A stretch of 64,000 bases of DNA from positions 31,885 to 95,884 of the forward strand of contig JAFKFL010000029.1 in the NCBI GenBank assembly GCA_017308235.1. Direction: 5' to 3'. A model generated the notes under the pieces. It had not been told where the DNA came from. It saw only the letters and a list, made by a program, of their open reading frames with translations, and ran no database searches. The translations under genes and the position numbers were made by a program. Below, piece by piece: positions 33,906 through 43,218 of this stretch; positions within the stretch are counted from its first letter, which is position 1, and the number at the start of each line of letters is the position of its first letter. Source of the DNA: Alphaproteobacteria bacterium (GTDB lineage: Bacteria > Pseudomonadota > Alphaproteobacteria > Reyranellales > Reyranellaceae).

Positions 33906-34598
33906 ATGCTGCAACTGCCCAAAGTGATCGGCCACCGTGGCGCCGCTGCCTATGCGCTGGAAAACACCCTCGACTCCTTTCGCGAGGCCAGGCGCCGCGG
34001 CGCCACCTGGGTCGAGACCGACGTGAAGCTCACGGCCGATGGCGTTCCGATCCTCATGCACGACGCCTCGCTCAAGCGAACGATGGGCGTCGACCGGCTG
34101 GTGTCCCGGACCAAGGCGGCGGACCTGCCGAAGGAAGTCCCGACCTTCGAGGCAGCGATCGAATGCTTTCGCGAGCTGGGACTGGGCTGCAATGTCGAGA
34201 TCAAGCCCTGCGAAGGACGCGAGGCGGAGACCGCTCGGGTCGCCGTCGAGACCCTGCGGCGATGCTGGCCCGCCGCCTTGCCTGCGCCCCTGCTGTCGAG
34301 CTTCAAGGACGTCTCGCTGCTGGCCGCGCACGAAGCGGCGCCTGACTTCGACCGTGCCATCCTGATCGACGCGCTGGACGACGACTGGCGCCGGCGGGCC
34401 GAGGCGGTGGGGGCGGTCGGAGTCAATACCAACGGCAAGAAGCTAACGGCACCGCGCGCGGTCGAGGTGCTGAGGGCCGATTACCTGCTCGGCGTCTATA
34501 CGATCGACGATGGCGACGTCGCCAGGGCGCTCACGGGCATGGGCGTGCACTGCGTGATCACCGATGCCCCCGACCTGATCATCGCCGCGCTCATTTAG
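33906..34598 (+). CDS. ugpQ: Glycerophosphodiester phosphodiesterase
   Basis: 230 residues from the ATG at 33906, close behind GGGGA. GDPD landmarks: VIGHRGAAAYALENTLDSF (catalytic His-Arg and Glu-Asn), WVETDVKLTADGVPILMHDASL (metal Glu-x-Asp and catalytic His), CNVEIKP and a final VITDAPDL. It releases glycerol-3-phosphate from deacylated phospholipids. The following operon (34738-38939) is a glycerol-3-phosphate/glycerophosphodiester importer, matching the E. coli ugp arrangement in content though not in order. Confidence 0.88.
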   Translation: MLQLPKVIGHRGAAAYALENTLDSFREARRRGATWVETDVKLTADGVPILMHDASLKRTMGVDRLVSRTKAADLPKEVPTFEAAIECFRELGLGCNVEIKPCEGREAETARVAVETLRRCWPAALPAPLLSSFKDVSLLAAHEAAPDFDRAILIDALDDDWRRRAEAVGAVGVNTNGKKLTAPRAVEVLRADYLLGVYTIDDGDVARALTGMGVHCVITDAPDLIIAALI

Positions 34599-34650
34599 AC
34601 CGGTCCGGCGCGCATTTGGGGGTTGCGTTCGCACTGCAGTCTTGGTGGAG

Positions 34651-34668
34651 TGTCATAAGACTGAAATA
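34651..34668 (+). promoter_or_regulatory. Pho box (PhoB site) before ugpB
   Basis: TGTCATA-AGAC-TGAAATA: the first heptamer is a perfect Pho-box unit, the second matches at five of seven positions, and the spacing is the canonical 4 bases. It is 70 bases upstream of ugpB. A third, weaker unit (AGACACA) may follow after AATC. Phosphate-starvation control of ugp is well known in proteobacteria. Confidence 0.6.
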
Positions 34669-34737
34669 AATCAGACACATCGCAGTCTCACGCTCCGCTG
34701 ATACAAGCGAGGGGCTTATTTGGGAGGTATCGAAGTC

Positions 34738-36054
34738 ATGTCACGCATCCTGCTGTCGTCCGTTGCCGCCGTCGCCGTTCTGGCGAGCGCGCACGGCGCC
34801 GCCGCGCAAACCGAAATCCAATGGTGGCACGCGATGGGGGGCAACCTCGGTGAGACGGTCAATGCGCTGGCCGACCAGTTCAACAAGTCGCAGAAGGATT
34901 ACAAGGTCGTCGCGGTCTACAAGGGCTCCTACACCGAGACCCTGACGGCTGCCGTCGCCGCCTTCCGCGCCAAGCAGGGACCGGCCATCGTGCAGGTGTT
35001 CGAGGTCGGCACCGCGACGATGATGGCCGCCAAGGGAGCGGTCTACCCCGTCTATCAGCTCATGGCTGACGAGAAGGAGCCCTTCGACCCCAAATCATTC
35101 ATCGGTCCCGTCTACGCTTACTACTCGACGACGGATGGCAAGCTGTTGTCCATGCCCTTCAATTCGTCGACACCGGTTTTTTACTGGAACAAGGAAGAGT
35201 TCAAGAAGGCCGGTCTCGATCCTGACAAGGCGCCGAAGACATGGGAGGAGGTCGGCGAGGCGGGCAAGAAGCTGGTTGCTTCAGGCGTCAAATGCGGATT
35301 CACCCCGCAATGGCAGACCTGGACTCTGATCGAAAACTACGGTGCCTGGCACAATCTGCCGTTTGCGACCAAGGACAATGGCTTCGGCGGCACCGACATC
35401 GAGCTGAAGTTCAACGATCCCCCTCGCGTCAAGTTCATCGGAATGCTGGCCGACTGGATCAAGGACAAGCGCTTTGTCTATGGCGGACGCGAGGGCAAAT
35501 CGACAGTCATGTTCACCTCGGGCGACTGCGCCATGCATATCGCCTCATCGGGCTCGGCATCGGCTATCCAGGCGGCACTTGGCGTCGACAAGGTCGGCAT
35601 CGGCATGATGCCCTATTCACCGGAGGTCAAGGCGCAGCCGCAGAACTCGATCATCGGTGGTGCCACGCTGTGGGTCCTCAAGGATCGTCCGAAGGCCGAA
35701 TACAAAGGCGTTGCCCAATTCCTGACCTTCCTGTCGAGCGCGCCGGTGCAGGCCAAGTGGCACCAGGAGACCGGCTACGTGCCGATTACGCTGGCCGCCT
35801 ACAAGCTCACGGAGGAGTCGGGCTTCTACAAGAAGTTTCCGGGCCGGGACATCGCGGTGAAGCAACTTACCCTCAACCCGCCGACCGAGAATTCGAAGGG
35901 TCTGCGCATCGGCAACTTCGTGCAAATCCGCGACGTCGAGGATGAAGAGCTCGAGTCCGTGTGGTCGGGCAAGAAGGACGCCAAGTCGGCTCTCGGCGAG
36001 GCGGTGAAGCGCGGCAACGAACTGCTGCGCAAGTTCGACTCGGCGAACAAGTAG
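34738..36054 (+). CDS. ugpB: Glycerol-3-phosphate ABC transporter substrate-binding protein
   Basis: 438 residues with a Sec signal (LLSSVAAVAVLASAHGAAAQ) cut before TEIQWWHAMGG, the start typical of UgpB. Further family stretches: KVVAVYKGSYTETLTAAVAAFR, PFNSSTPVFYWNKEEFKKAGLDP, GFTPQWQTWTLIENYGAWHNLP and GYVPITLAAYKLTEE. The ATG at 34738 follows GGGAGGT; an earlier in-frame start at 34720 would disrupt the Shine-Dalgarno. It binds glycerol-3-phosphate or glycerophosphodiesters in the periplasm and is the first gene of ugpBAEC. Confidence 0.92.
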   Translation: MSRILLSSVAAVAVLASAHGAAAQTEIQWWHAMGGNLGETVNALADQFNKSQKDYKVVAVYKGSYTETLTAAVAAFRAKQGPAIVQVFEVGTATMMAAKGAVYPVYQLMADEKEPFDPKSFIGPVYAYYSTTDGKLLSMPFNSSTPVFYWNKEEFKKAGLDPDKAPKTWEEVGEAGKKLVASGVKCGFTPQWQTWTLIENYGAWHNLPFATKDNGFGGTDIELKFNDPPRVKFIGMLADWIKDKRFVYGGREGKSTVMFTSGDCAMHIASSGSASAIQAALGVDKVGIGMMPYSPEVKAQPQNSIIGGATLWVLKDRPKAEYKGVAQFLTFLSSAPVQAKWHQETGYVPITLAAYKLTEESGFYKKFPGRDIAVKQLTLNPPTENSKGLRIGNFVQIRDVEDEELESVWSGKKDAKSALGEAVKRGNELLRKFDSANK

Positions 36055-36063
36055 AGCTTGGCC

Positions 36064-36099
36064 CCTTCAGGCGCTTCCCTTGGGGGCGGCGCCTGAAGG
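36064..36099 (+). terminator. Intercistronic hairpin between ugpB and ugpA
   Basis: CCTTCAGGCGC (36064-36074) pairs perfectly with GCGCCTGAAGG (36089-36099), and the 14-base loop contains its own CCC/GGG pairing. Such hairpins commonly protect the binding-protein message or reduce read-through, so that the binding protein outnumbers the permeases. No U-tract follows. Confidence 0.6.
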
Positions 36100-36117
36100 A
36101 GCGCAAGCAGAGCCTGC

Positions 36118-36999
36118 ATGGAAAAGCGCGTCGTCTTCAACGAACGGTGGCTGCCCTATCTTCTGGTGGCGCCGCAGATGATCATCACGCTGGTCTTCTT
36201 CTTCTGGCCGTCCGCCCAGGCGATGTGGCAGTCGGTGCTGGTGGAGGATGCATTCGGCGGCAATTCCAAGTTCGTCTGGTTCGAGAACTTCGTCAGTCTG
36301 CTCAGCGATCCGAACTACTATGATTCGGCGCGGCTTACGCTGATCTTCAGCGCCCTCGTTGCGTCTATCGGCCTCGCGGTGTCGCTTCTGCTTGCGGTCA
36401 TGGCCGATCGCATCATCCGCGGCGCATCGATCTACAAGACGATCCTGATCTGGCCCTACGCCGTAGCGCCGGCCGTTGCCGGCGTGCTGTGGGGGTTCCT
36501 GTTCAATCCCTCGGTCGGCATCGTCGTGTGGTTGCTCCATGGCATCGGCATCGACTTCAACTACGTCATGAACGGCAATCAGGCCCTGCTGCTGGTCGTG
36601 TTTGCGTCGGTTTGGGCACAGGTGAGCTACAACTTCCTGTTCTTCCTCGCCGGCCTGCAGTCGATCCCGAAATCGTTGATCGAGGCTGCCGCGATCGACG
36701 GGGCGGGGCCGACCCGTCGCTTCTGGGACATCGTCTTCCCGCTGCTGGCGCCCACGGGGTTCTTCCTGTTGGTCATCAATACGCTCTACTCTCTTGTCGG
36801 CACCTTCGGCGTCATTGCCTCGCTCACCCAGGGCGGGCCTGGCCAGGCCACCAACATCCTCGTGTACAAGGTCTACAACGACGGCTTCCGTGGCCAGGAT
36901 CTCGGCAGCTCCTCGGCGCAGTCGGTGATCCTGATGCTGCTGATGATCCTGCTCACCTTCGTCCAGTTCCGCTTCGTCGAACGCCGGATACACTACTGA
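36118..36999 (+). CDS. ugpA: Glycerol-3-phosphate ABC transporter permease UgpA
   Basis: 293 residues, six hydrophobic helices. MalF-type permease with the coupling motif E-A-A-x-I-D-G-A-G-x3-F at SLIEAAAIDGAGPTRRFWDI. UgpA-like start RWLPYLLVAPQMIITLVFFFW. Its TGA overlaps the ugpE ATG by one base (TGATG at 36997-37001), showing translational coupling. Confidence 0.93.
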   Translation: MEKRVVFNERWLPYLLVAPQMIITLVFFFWPSAQAMWQSVLVEDAFGGNSKFVWFENFVSLLSDPNYYDSARLTLIFSALVASIGLAVSLLLAVMADRIIRGASIYKTILIWPYAVAPAVAGVLWGFLFNPSVGIVVWLLHGIGIDFNYVMNGNQALLLVVFASVWAQVSYNFLFFLAGLQSIPKSLIEAAAIDGAGPTRRFWDIVFPLLAPTGFFLLVINTLYSLVGTFGVIASLTQGGPGQATNILVYKVYNDGFRGQDLGSSSAQSVILMLLMILLTFVQFRFVERRIHY

Positions 37000-37850
37000 T
37001 GGTCGAGAATCGCCCCTGGCTGACCTTTTTCAGCCATCTCACGGTGATCGTGGGGGTGATCATCATCGCCTTTCCGATCTGGATGACGTTCGTCGCCTCG
37101 ACCCACGATCAGGCGACGATGCTGCAATCGCCGGTCCCGCTGTGGCCGGGCACACACCTCCTTGAAAACTACAGGGATGTCCTGGTTAGAGGCTATGAAG
37201 GCCGACCTGGCACCGTTCCACTCTACGTCACGCTGACCAACAGCCTCGTCATGGCCCTTGGGGTGGCCATCGGAAAGATCCTGATCTCGATCATCTCCGC
37301 CTTCGCCATCGTCTACTTCCGCTTCCCGCTGCGGATGACCTTCTTCTGGATGATCTTCGTCACCCTGATGCTGCCGGTGGAAGTCCGCATCGTGCCGACT
37401 TACGGCGTCGTGGCGAACCTCGGCATGCTCGATTCCTACCCCGGCCTGGTTATTCCACTGATCGCCTCGGCGACGGCGACTTTTCTGTTTCGCCAGTTCT
37501 TCCTGAGCGTGCCGGACGAACTCACCGAAGCGGCGCGCGTCGACGGCGCCTCACCGATGCGCTTTTTCTGGGACATCCTGCTGCCGATGAGTCGCACTTC
37601 GATCGCCGCCCTGTTCGTGATCCAGTTCATCTACGGCTGGAACCAGTATCTCTGGCCGTTGCTGATCACGACCAAAGAGAGCTTCTACACCATCGTGATG
37701 AACGTCTCGCGCCAGGCCAATGTGGTGGATGCCACGCCTTCATGGAACCTCCTGATGGCGATGGCGATGCTCGCCATGTTGCCACCGGTTCTGGTCGTAA
37801 TGTCCATGCAGCGGCTGTTCGTGCGCGGCCTCGTCGAGACGGAGAAGTAG
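36999..37850 (+). CDS. ugpE: Glycerol-3-phosphate ABC transporter permease UgpE
   Basis: 283 residues from the overlapping ATG at 36999. MalG-type permease with six helices and coupling motif ELTEAARVDGASPMRFFWDILLP. The segment MLPVEVRIVPTYGVVANLGMLDSYPGL and the C-terminal SMQRLFVRGLVETEK are as in UgpE proteins. Confidence 0.93.
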   Translation: MVENRPWLTFFSHLTVIVGVIIIAFPIWMTFVASTHDQATMLQSPVPLWPGTHLLENYRDVLVRGYEGRPGTVPLYVTLTNSLVMALGVAIGKILISIISAFAIVYFRFPLRMTFFWMIFVTLMLPVEVRIVPTYGVVANLGMLDSYPGLVIPLIASATATFLFRQFFLSVPDELTEAARVDGASPMRFFWDILLPMSRTSIAALFVIQFIYGWNQYLWPLLITTKESFYTIVMNVSRQANVVDATPSWNLLMAMAMLAMLPPVLVVMSMQRLFVRGLVETEK

Positions 37851-37853
37851 CCC

Positions 37854-38939
<1,086 letters not shown>

Positions 38940-38952
38940 AACTTGCGCCCCG

Positions 38953-38984
38953 TCGCCGGAGGATACGATCGCCGGAGGATACAA
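38953..38984 (+). repeat. 16-bp tandem duplication after ugpC
   Basis: TCGCCGGAGGATACGA (38953-38968) is followed directly by TCGCCGGAGGATACAA (38969-38984), two copies differing at one base, in the 124-base gap between ugpC and the export gene. Confidence 0.8.
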
Positions 38985-39022
38985 AGGACTCGTCGGGTCC
39001 GTCGGCCGGCGCTAAGAGGGAT

Positions 39023-39038
39023 GCCCCGACGGCGGGGC
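39023..39038 (+). terminator. Possible terminator hairpin after ugpC
   Basis: GCCCCG-ACGG-CGGGGC, a perfect 6-bp GC stem. The nearest T-rich bases (CCTTT) come 10 bases later, so termination may be inefficient. It lies 25 bases before the start of the next gene. Confidence 0.4.
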
Positions 39039-39063
39039 CTGCCGTCCTTTGCGGAGTTTTGGG

Positions 39064-40308
39064 GTGACGATTCGGAGCTGGCTGGGCGTTCTTGGCCTCG
39101 CAGTCGCTCTTTCCGGCTGCCAGGCGGTGCCGGGCGATGGTCCATTCATGAATGGTGCCAAAAAAGGCAGCACCGAAGCGTTTCCGTTCGACGTCATCGA
39201 TCTCACGCCGGCCACGGTCATTGCCTATCGCCCGGGCAGCGATCAGCCCGCGACGGTGGAGCGTCCGTCGGCCCGACCCGAGCCTGGCGTCTCAGCCGGC
39301 GACGTGCTGCGGGTGCGCATCTTTGAACGCTACGCGGGTGGCACTTTCCCCACCATTGATGGCTTCGCCGATCTTGGCACCCCGACCGTCACGCCAGCCG
39401 GCACCATCGAGGTGCCTTATGTCGGAACCATCAAGGTCGCGGGCCTTGGGCTGCGACAGATCGAGCGCACGATCGAGAACCGTTTGGCCGGCAAGGCCAA
39501 GGAACCGCAAGTGATTGTCGAGCTCGTCGCCGATCGTACCAATACGATTACGGTGTCGGGCGACGTCAAATCTCCTGGCCGCGTCCCGCTCAGCGACGGT
39601 GTGCGTACCACGGTCGAAGCTATCAATCGTGCGGGCGGCGTCCTTGCCCCCAAGCCTTTGCCGAGCGCCTGGACGGAACAGGAAGCGGCCCTGCAGGCCG
39701 CGGCCGAGGGCGATGCTTCGGGTACACCCGCTACAGCGGGAAGCAGTGGCGCTGGCAGCACCACCACGAGTGCTTCTGGCGAAGAGCAGGCCAAGCCGCA
39801 GAAACTTTCGCAATTCGAGGTGGTCGTTCGCCGTCACGGCGAGGTGCTGCTCGTAAAGCAATATCTCGAACTTCTGGCCGGCGCCGATATCGCGGTCGAA
39901 AAGGGCGATGAAATCGTAGTTCGGTCCAGCGCGCAGGTCGTCACCGTGCTGGGGGCGGTGGCGATCGCGGGCAACGTGCCGCTGACGAAGCCGAACATGA
40001 CCCTGGCCGAGACCCTCGGCACAGTGCATGCGCTGCAGGATCTGCGCACGAACAAGACCGGCCTCTACGTGTTCCGACTGGGCGACATCCGGGACAACCC
40101 GACGGCCCGCGCCCGTATCTTCCGGCTCGATTTCATGCAGCCGGTGTCGGGGTTCGTCGCGCAGCAGTTCGGCATGAAGCCAAAGGACGTGATCTTCGTC
40201 GCCAACGCGCCGCTCTATGAGTACGACAAGGTCCTGACGGTGCTTTACCGTACGACCATCATCGGCGGCATTGTGACGGGCAGGTCCACGTCAGGCGTCA
40301 GCTTTTAG
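39064..40308 (+). CDS. Polysaccharide export outer-membrane lipoprotein (Wza/BexD family)
   Basis: 414 residues from a GTG at 39064 with GGAG 8 bases upstream. Lipobox ALSGC gives a lipidated Cys after a short signal. Poly_export domain: PGVSAGDVLRVRIFE, TPAGTIEVPYVGTIKVAGLGLRQIE, then SLBB-like repeats (TVSGDVKSPGRVPLSDG; TVLGAVAIAGNVPLTKPNMTLAE). A low-complexity Gly/Ser/Thr/Ala linker (about residues 220-245) interrupts the SLBB region. It would form the outer-membrane channel for capsule or exopolysaccharide, yet no glycosyltransferase, Wzc or Wzx gene is in the window. Confidence 0.85.
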   Translation: MTIRSWLGVLGLAVALSGCQAVPGDGPFMNGAKKGSTEAFPFDVIDLTPATVIAYRPGSDQPATVERPSARPEPGVSAGDVLRVRIFERYAGGTFPTIDGFADLGTPTVTPAGTIEVPYVGTIKVAGLGLRQIERTIENRLAGKAKEPQVIVELVADRTNTITVSGDVKSPGRVPLSDGVRTTVEAINRAGGVLAPKPLPSAWTEQEAALQAAAEGDASGTPATAGSSGAGSTTTSASGEEQAKPQKLSQFEVVVRRHGEVLLVKQYLELLAGADIAVEKGDEIVVRSSAQVVTVLGAVAIAGNVPLTKPNMTLAETLGTVHALQDLRTNKTGLYVFRLGDIRDNPTARARIFRLDFMQPVSGFVAQQFGMKPKDVIFVANAPLYEYDKVLTVLYRTTIIGGIVTGRSTSGVSF

Positions 40309-40314
40309 CCGGCC

Positions 40315-40947
40315 TCAGGCGCTCCCGGGGTACTTCAGGTTGCAACCGTAGGGCCGCGTCGAGGCATCGGTGATCGGTTTGCCGGCCTGAAGCTCGGTGA
40401 GGGCGGCACGTACATATTGCTTGGCACGCGGAATATCGTCGCGATCGGCCGTGGCGATGGAGTCGATGCCGCCCTTGTAGACCAGCACGCCCGACGCATC
40501 GACGATGTACATGTGCGGCGTGACGGTCGCGCCATAGTCGTGCGCGATCCGGCTCTCGGGATCGAGCAGCACCGCCGCCGGTGCGGCGTGGTGCGTGGCC
40601 ACGATCTCGTTGGCTTGGGCGGCGGTCACATATCCCTGTTTGCCTGGCGCCGACGAGGCGACTGTGAGCCAGACGACGCCTTCGGCTGCCGCCTCGCGCT
40701 GCTGGGCCTGCATGTTGCCCGAGCGGTAGTGCTTGCCGACGTAGGGGCACTCGTGGTTCGTGGTTTCCAGTACCACGACCTTGCCGCGCAGCGTCGCGAG
40801 CGACCAGCTCTTGCCGTTGCTGTCTGTGGCGACAAAGGGAGGGGCAGCCTTGCCGAGATCGGATGCGGCACGTGCCGCCATCGGTGCGAGGCTGAAGGCA
40901 GCGCTTGCGAGCAGCAACGAGCGGCGGTGAACCACGACGTTCGACAT
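40315..40947 (-). CDS. Exported redoxin-family protein (thioredoxin fold)
   Basis: 210 residues from the ATG at 40947, which follows AGGAGG. A Tat-like signal (HRRSLLLASAAFSLAPMAARA) precedes a thioredoxin-like domain: PPFVATDSNGKSWSLATLRGK, then TTNHECPYVGKHYRSGNMQ with a single Cys-Pro active site as in the C-P-Y-V redoxin family, and PHMYIVDASGVLVYKGGID. It is translated 8 bases after the DsbD/ScsB-like gene, which could supply its electrons in the periplasm. Confidence 0.85.
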   Translation of the reverse strand: MSNVVVHRRSLLLASAAFSLAPMAARAASDLGKAAPPFVATDSNGKSWSLATLRGKVVVLETTNHECPYVGKHYRSGNMQAQQREAAAEGVVWLTVASSAPGKQGYVTAAQANEIVATHHAAPAAVLLDPESRIAHDYGATVTPHMYIVDASGVLVYKGGIDSIATADRDDIPRAKQYVRAALTELQAGKPITDASTRPYGCNLKYPGSA

Positions 40948-40955
40948 GATGCCTC

Positions 40956-43106
40956 CTATCGTTGGGCCTGATGGCTTGAGGTGAGCGTTGCGACCATCGA
41001 TGCCTCGGTCAGGATCTGTGGCAGGATCGTTGGCCGTTCTGCGCCCGCCGGCCAATAGAGGTAGAGCGGCACGCCGGCCCGGCCGAGTTCTTTCAAAAGG
41101 GCCGTGATCTCGGGGTCGCGGTTGGTCCAGTCGCCCTTCAGCTTCACCGTGCCGGTTCGTTCGAAGGCGCGTCGCGTGTCCGCAGTCTCGAGGGCCACGC
41201 GTTCGTTGACCAGACAAGTGATGCACCAGGCGGCGGTGAAATCGACGAACACCGGCTTGCGGGAGGCGACGGCCTCGTCGAGGCGGGCACGCGAGAAACG
41301 CTCCCAGCCCTCGAAGTTGACACCGGCGGACGGTCCGCTGGAAGCGGACGCCGCCGCCGGCTGGTCCTCGAGCTTCCAGGCGGCGCCGAAGGCCAGCAGC
41401 ACGGCAACCGCAGCGATGCCGCGTCGCAGCCAAAGGGCCGGCGAGGCCGCTGTGGCGAAGCGCAACAGCCAGATCGCGAAAGCGATCAGGATCATGCCAC
41501 CCAGCGCATAGAGCACGCCGTCGGCGCCGGTCTGCTGGGTCAGCACCCAGATCATCCACACGGCCGACGCGTACATGGGGAAGGCGAGGAACTGGCGCAG
41601 CCGGTCCATCCAGACGCCTGGGCGCGGCATCATCCGCTGCAAGGCGGGCGTAAAGGTGAGCGCGAGATAGGGGAGGGCGAGGCCGAGCCCCATCGCCAGC
41701 AGCACGGCGATCGTCTGGGGGGCGGGCTGGCTCAGCGCAAAACCCAGGGCGGCGGCCATGAAGGGGGCGGTGCAGGGCGTAGCGACCACGACGGCCAGCA
41801 CGCCGGTGAAAAACGAGCCGGCAATGCCCGAGCGGCCAGCCAGTCCCTGGCCGAGACCGGCGAGACGCCCGCTCACCTCGAACACGCCCGAGAGATTTAG
41901 GCCCACGACAAAGAAAAGATAAGCAACCAGGAGCGAGAAGACCGGCGATTGGAACTGGAAGCCCCAGCTCACCTCGCCCACGCTGGCACGGATCGCCAGC
42001 ACAGCCCCGGCCATCAGCGCGAAGGAGACCAGCACGCCTGCGGTATAGGCGATCCCATCGCGCCGGATCTCGCCGCGGGCCTGGCCCGAGAGGCGGACGA
42101 ACGAGGCGGCCTTCATTGCCAGCACCGGGAAGACGCAAGGCATAAGGTTCAGGATCAGGCCGCCCAGCAAGGCAAAGCCGAGCGCTGTCCAGAACGACAG
42201 CGCTTCGCCCGTATCGTCGGCCGCGGTGATCGGGGAGGCGTCGGCCACGAGCTTGGAATCGAATGGAGCGGTGATGTCAAAAGCCTGGCGATGCTCGCCG
42301 TCGCCGGTCTTTTCGAGGAGCTGGAGAGTGCCGGCGATCTGCTGTGGCGTCGCGGCCTTCGCGTCACCTTTCTTCAACGGGATGCGGATGCCTTCAGCCG
42401 TCACGCGCGCTGTCTGCTTGGCCATGTTGGCCACGGCACCCCATTCGGCGGGAAAGAAATAGACGTCGCGGATCGTTTCGGGCTTCAGGCCCTTGGCGTC
42501 GACGACAAGGAACGGGTCGCCTGATTTTGCTACGCCGAAACGGGCCGGCCAGGGGCTATCTGTCGGTACCTGGCGGCGCGCTGTATCGAACAATGTGCGG
42601 GTCGCCGAATCGGCCGGTGTCACCGCTGTTCCGACGGGAAGGGTAAGATTGAACTTGCCCTCCTCGGGAATGCAGACATCGCTGCAGACCAGCCAGTTTG
42701 CATCGGCCGCCAGCGCGAGTGTCTGACCGGCGAGATTGGCGGGCGGCGTGATCTTCACCAACAACAGGACGTCGCCTTCGAAGCCGTAGTTGATGACGCC
42801 GCCTACGTCGATCTTGGTCGGGGTTGGCCAAACGATCGGATCCGCTGTCACGCCCGTCGGCAGCTTCCAGGTGATGTCGGTCGGCTGTCCGGCATCCCCG
42901 GGATTCTTCCAGTAGGTGTGCCAATGCGGCTTCATGGTCTCGCGCAGGGCGACCCAGAAGGGCTCGCCGGGTTTGACCTGGGAGACCTCGGAGAGAAGCT
43001 CGGCCCGCACATTGTCCGTCGTCACGACGGACTGGGCCGCCGCCGGTAACGTCAGAACCGGCAACGCCACAAGAAGCGAGACGAGAAAAGCCAGGAAACG
43101 CGACAT
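40956..43106 (-). CDS. DsbD/ScsB-family thiol:disulfide interchange protein
   Basis: 716 residues. Signal peptide (MSRFLAFLVSLLVALPVLTLPAAAQ), an N-terminal periplasmic domain with the pair VCSDVCIPEEG (C-x3-C), an eight-helix membrane domain with LMPCVFPVLAMK and ATPCTAPFMAAAL (the transmembrane Cys pair), and a C-terminal thioredoxin domain with AAWCITCLVNE. It carries electrons from cytoplasmic thioredoxin to periplasmic partners. The redoxin gene 8 bases downstream is the likely partner. The N-terminal domain resembles ScsB more than E. coli DsbD. Confidence 0.88.
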   Translation of the reverse strand: MSRFLAFLVSLLVALPVLTLPAAAQSVVTTDNVRAELLSEVSQVKPGEPFWVALRETMKPHWHTYWKNPGDAGQPTDITWKLPTGVTADPIVWPTPTKIDVGGVINYGFEGDVLLLVKITPPANLAGQTLALAADANWLVCSDVCIPEEGKFNLTLPVGTAVTPADSATRTLFDTARRQVPTDSPWPARFGVAKSGDPFLVVDAKGLKPETIRDVYFFPAEWGAVANMAKQTARVTAEGIRIPLKKGDAKAATPQQIAGTLQLLEKTGDGEHRQAFDITAPFDSKLVADASPITAADDTGEALSFWTALGFALLGGLILNLMPCVFPVLAMKAASFVRLSGQARGEIRRDGIAYTAGVLVSFALMAGAVLAIRASVGEVSWGFQFQSPVFSLLVAYLFFVVGLNLSGVFEVSGRLAGLGQGLAGRSGIAGSFFTGVLAVVVATPCTAPFMAAALGFALSQPAPQTIAVLLAMGLGLALPYLALTFTPALQRMMPRPGVWMDRLRQFLAFPMYASAVWMIWVLTQQTGADGVLYALGGMILIAFAIWLLRFATAASPALWLRRGIAAVAVLLAFGAAWKLEDQPAAASASSGPSAGVNFEGWERFSRARLDEAVASRKPVFVDFTAAWCITCLVNERVALETADTRRAFERTGTVKLKGDWTNRDPEITALLKELGRAGVPLYLYWPAGAERPTILPQILTEASMVATLTSSHQAQR

Positions 43107-43218
43107 GGCCTATTAAGTGATCCGTGCTCATGGCTGTGGCAAGGCAATCCAGATCAAGGCGGCGTGATCTTTTGCCCCGACGAGAGCGGTCGTCTAAGTT
43201 TTTGGTTTCATTGAGGAA

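Noticed and set aside
40948..42138. N-terminal extension of the redoxin frame to 607 codons
   Set aside because: The extension overlaps the DsbD/ScsB-like gene on the same strand in another frame. The real start (40947) has a strong AGGAGG and a signal peptide.
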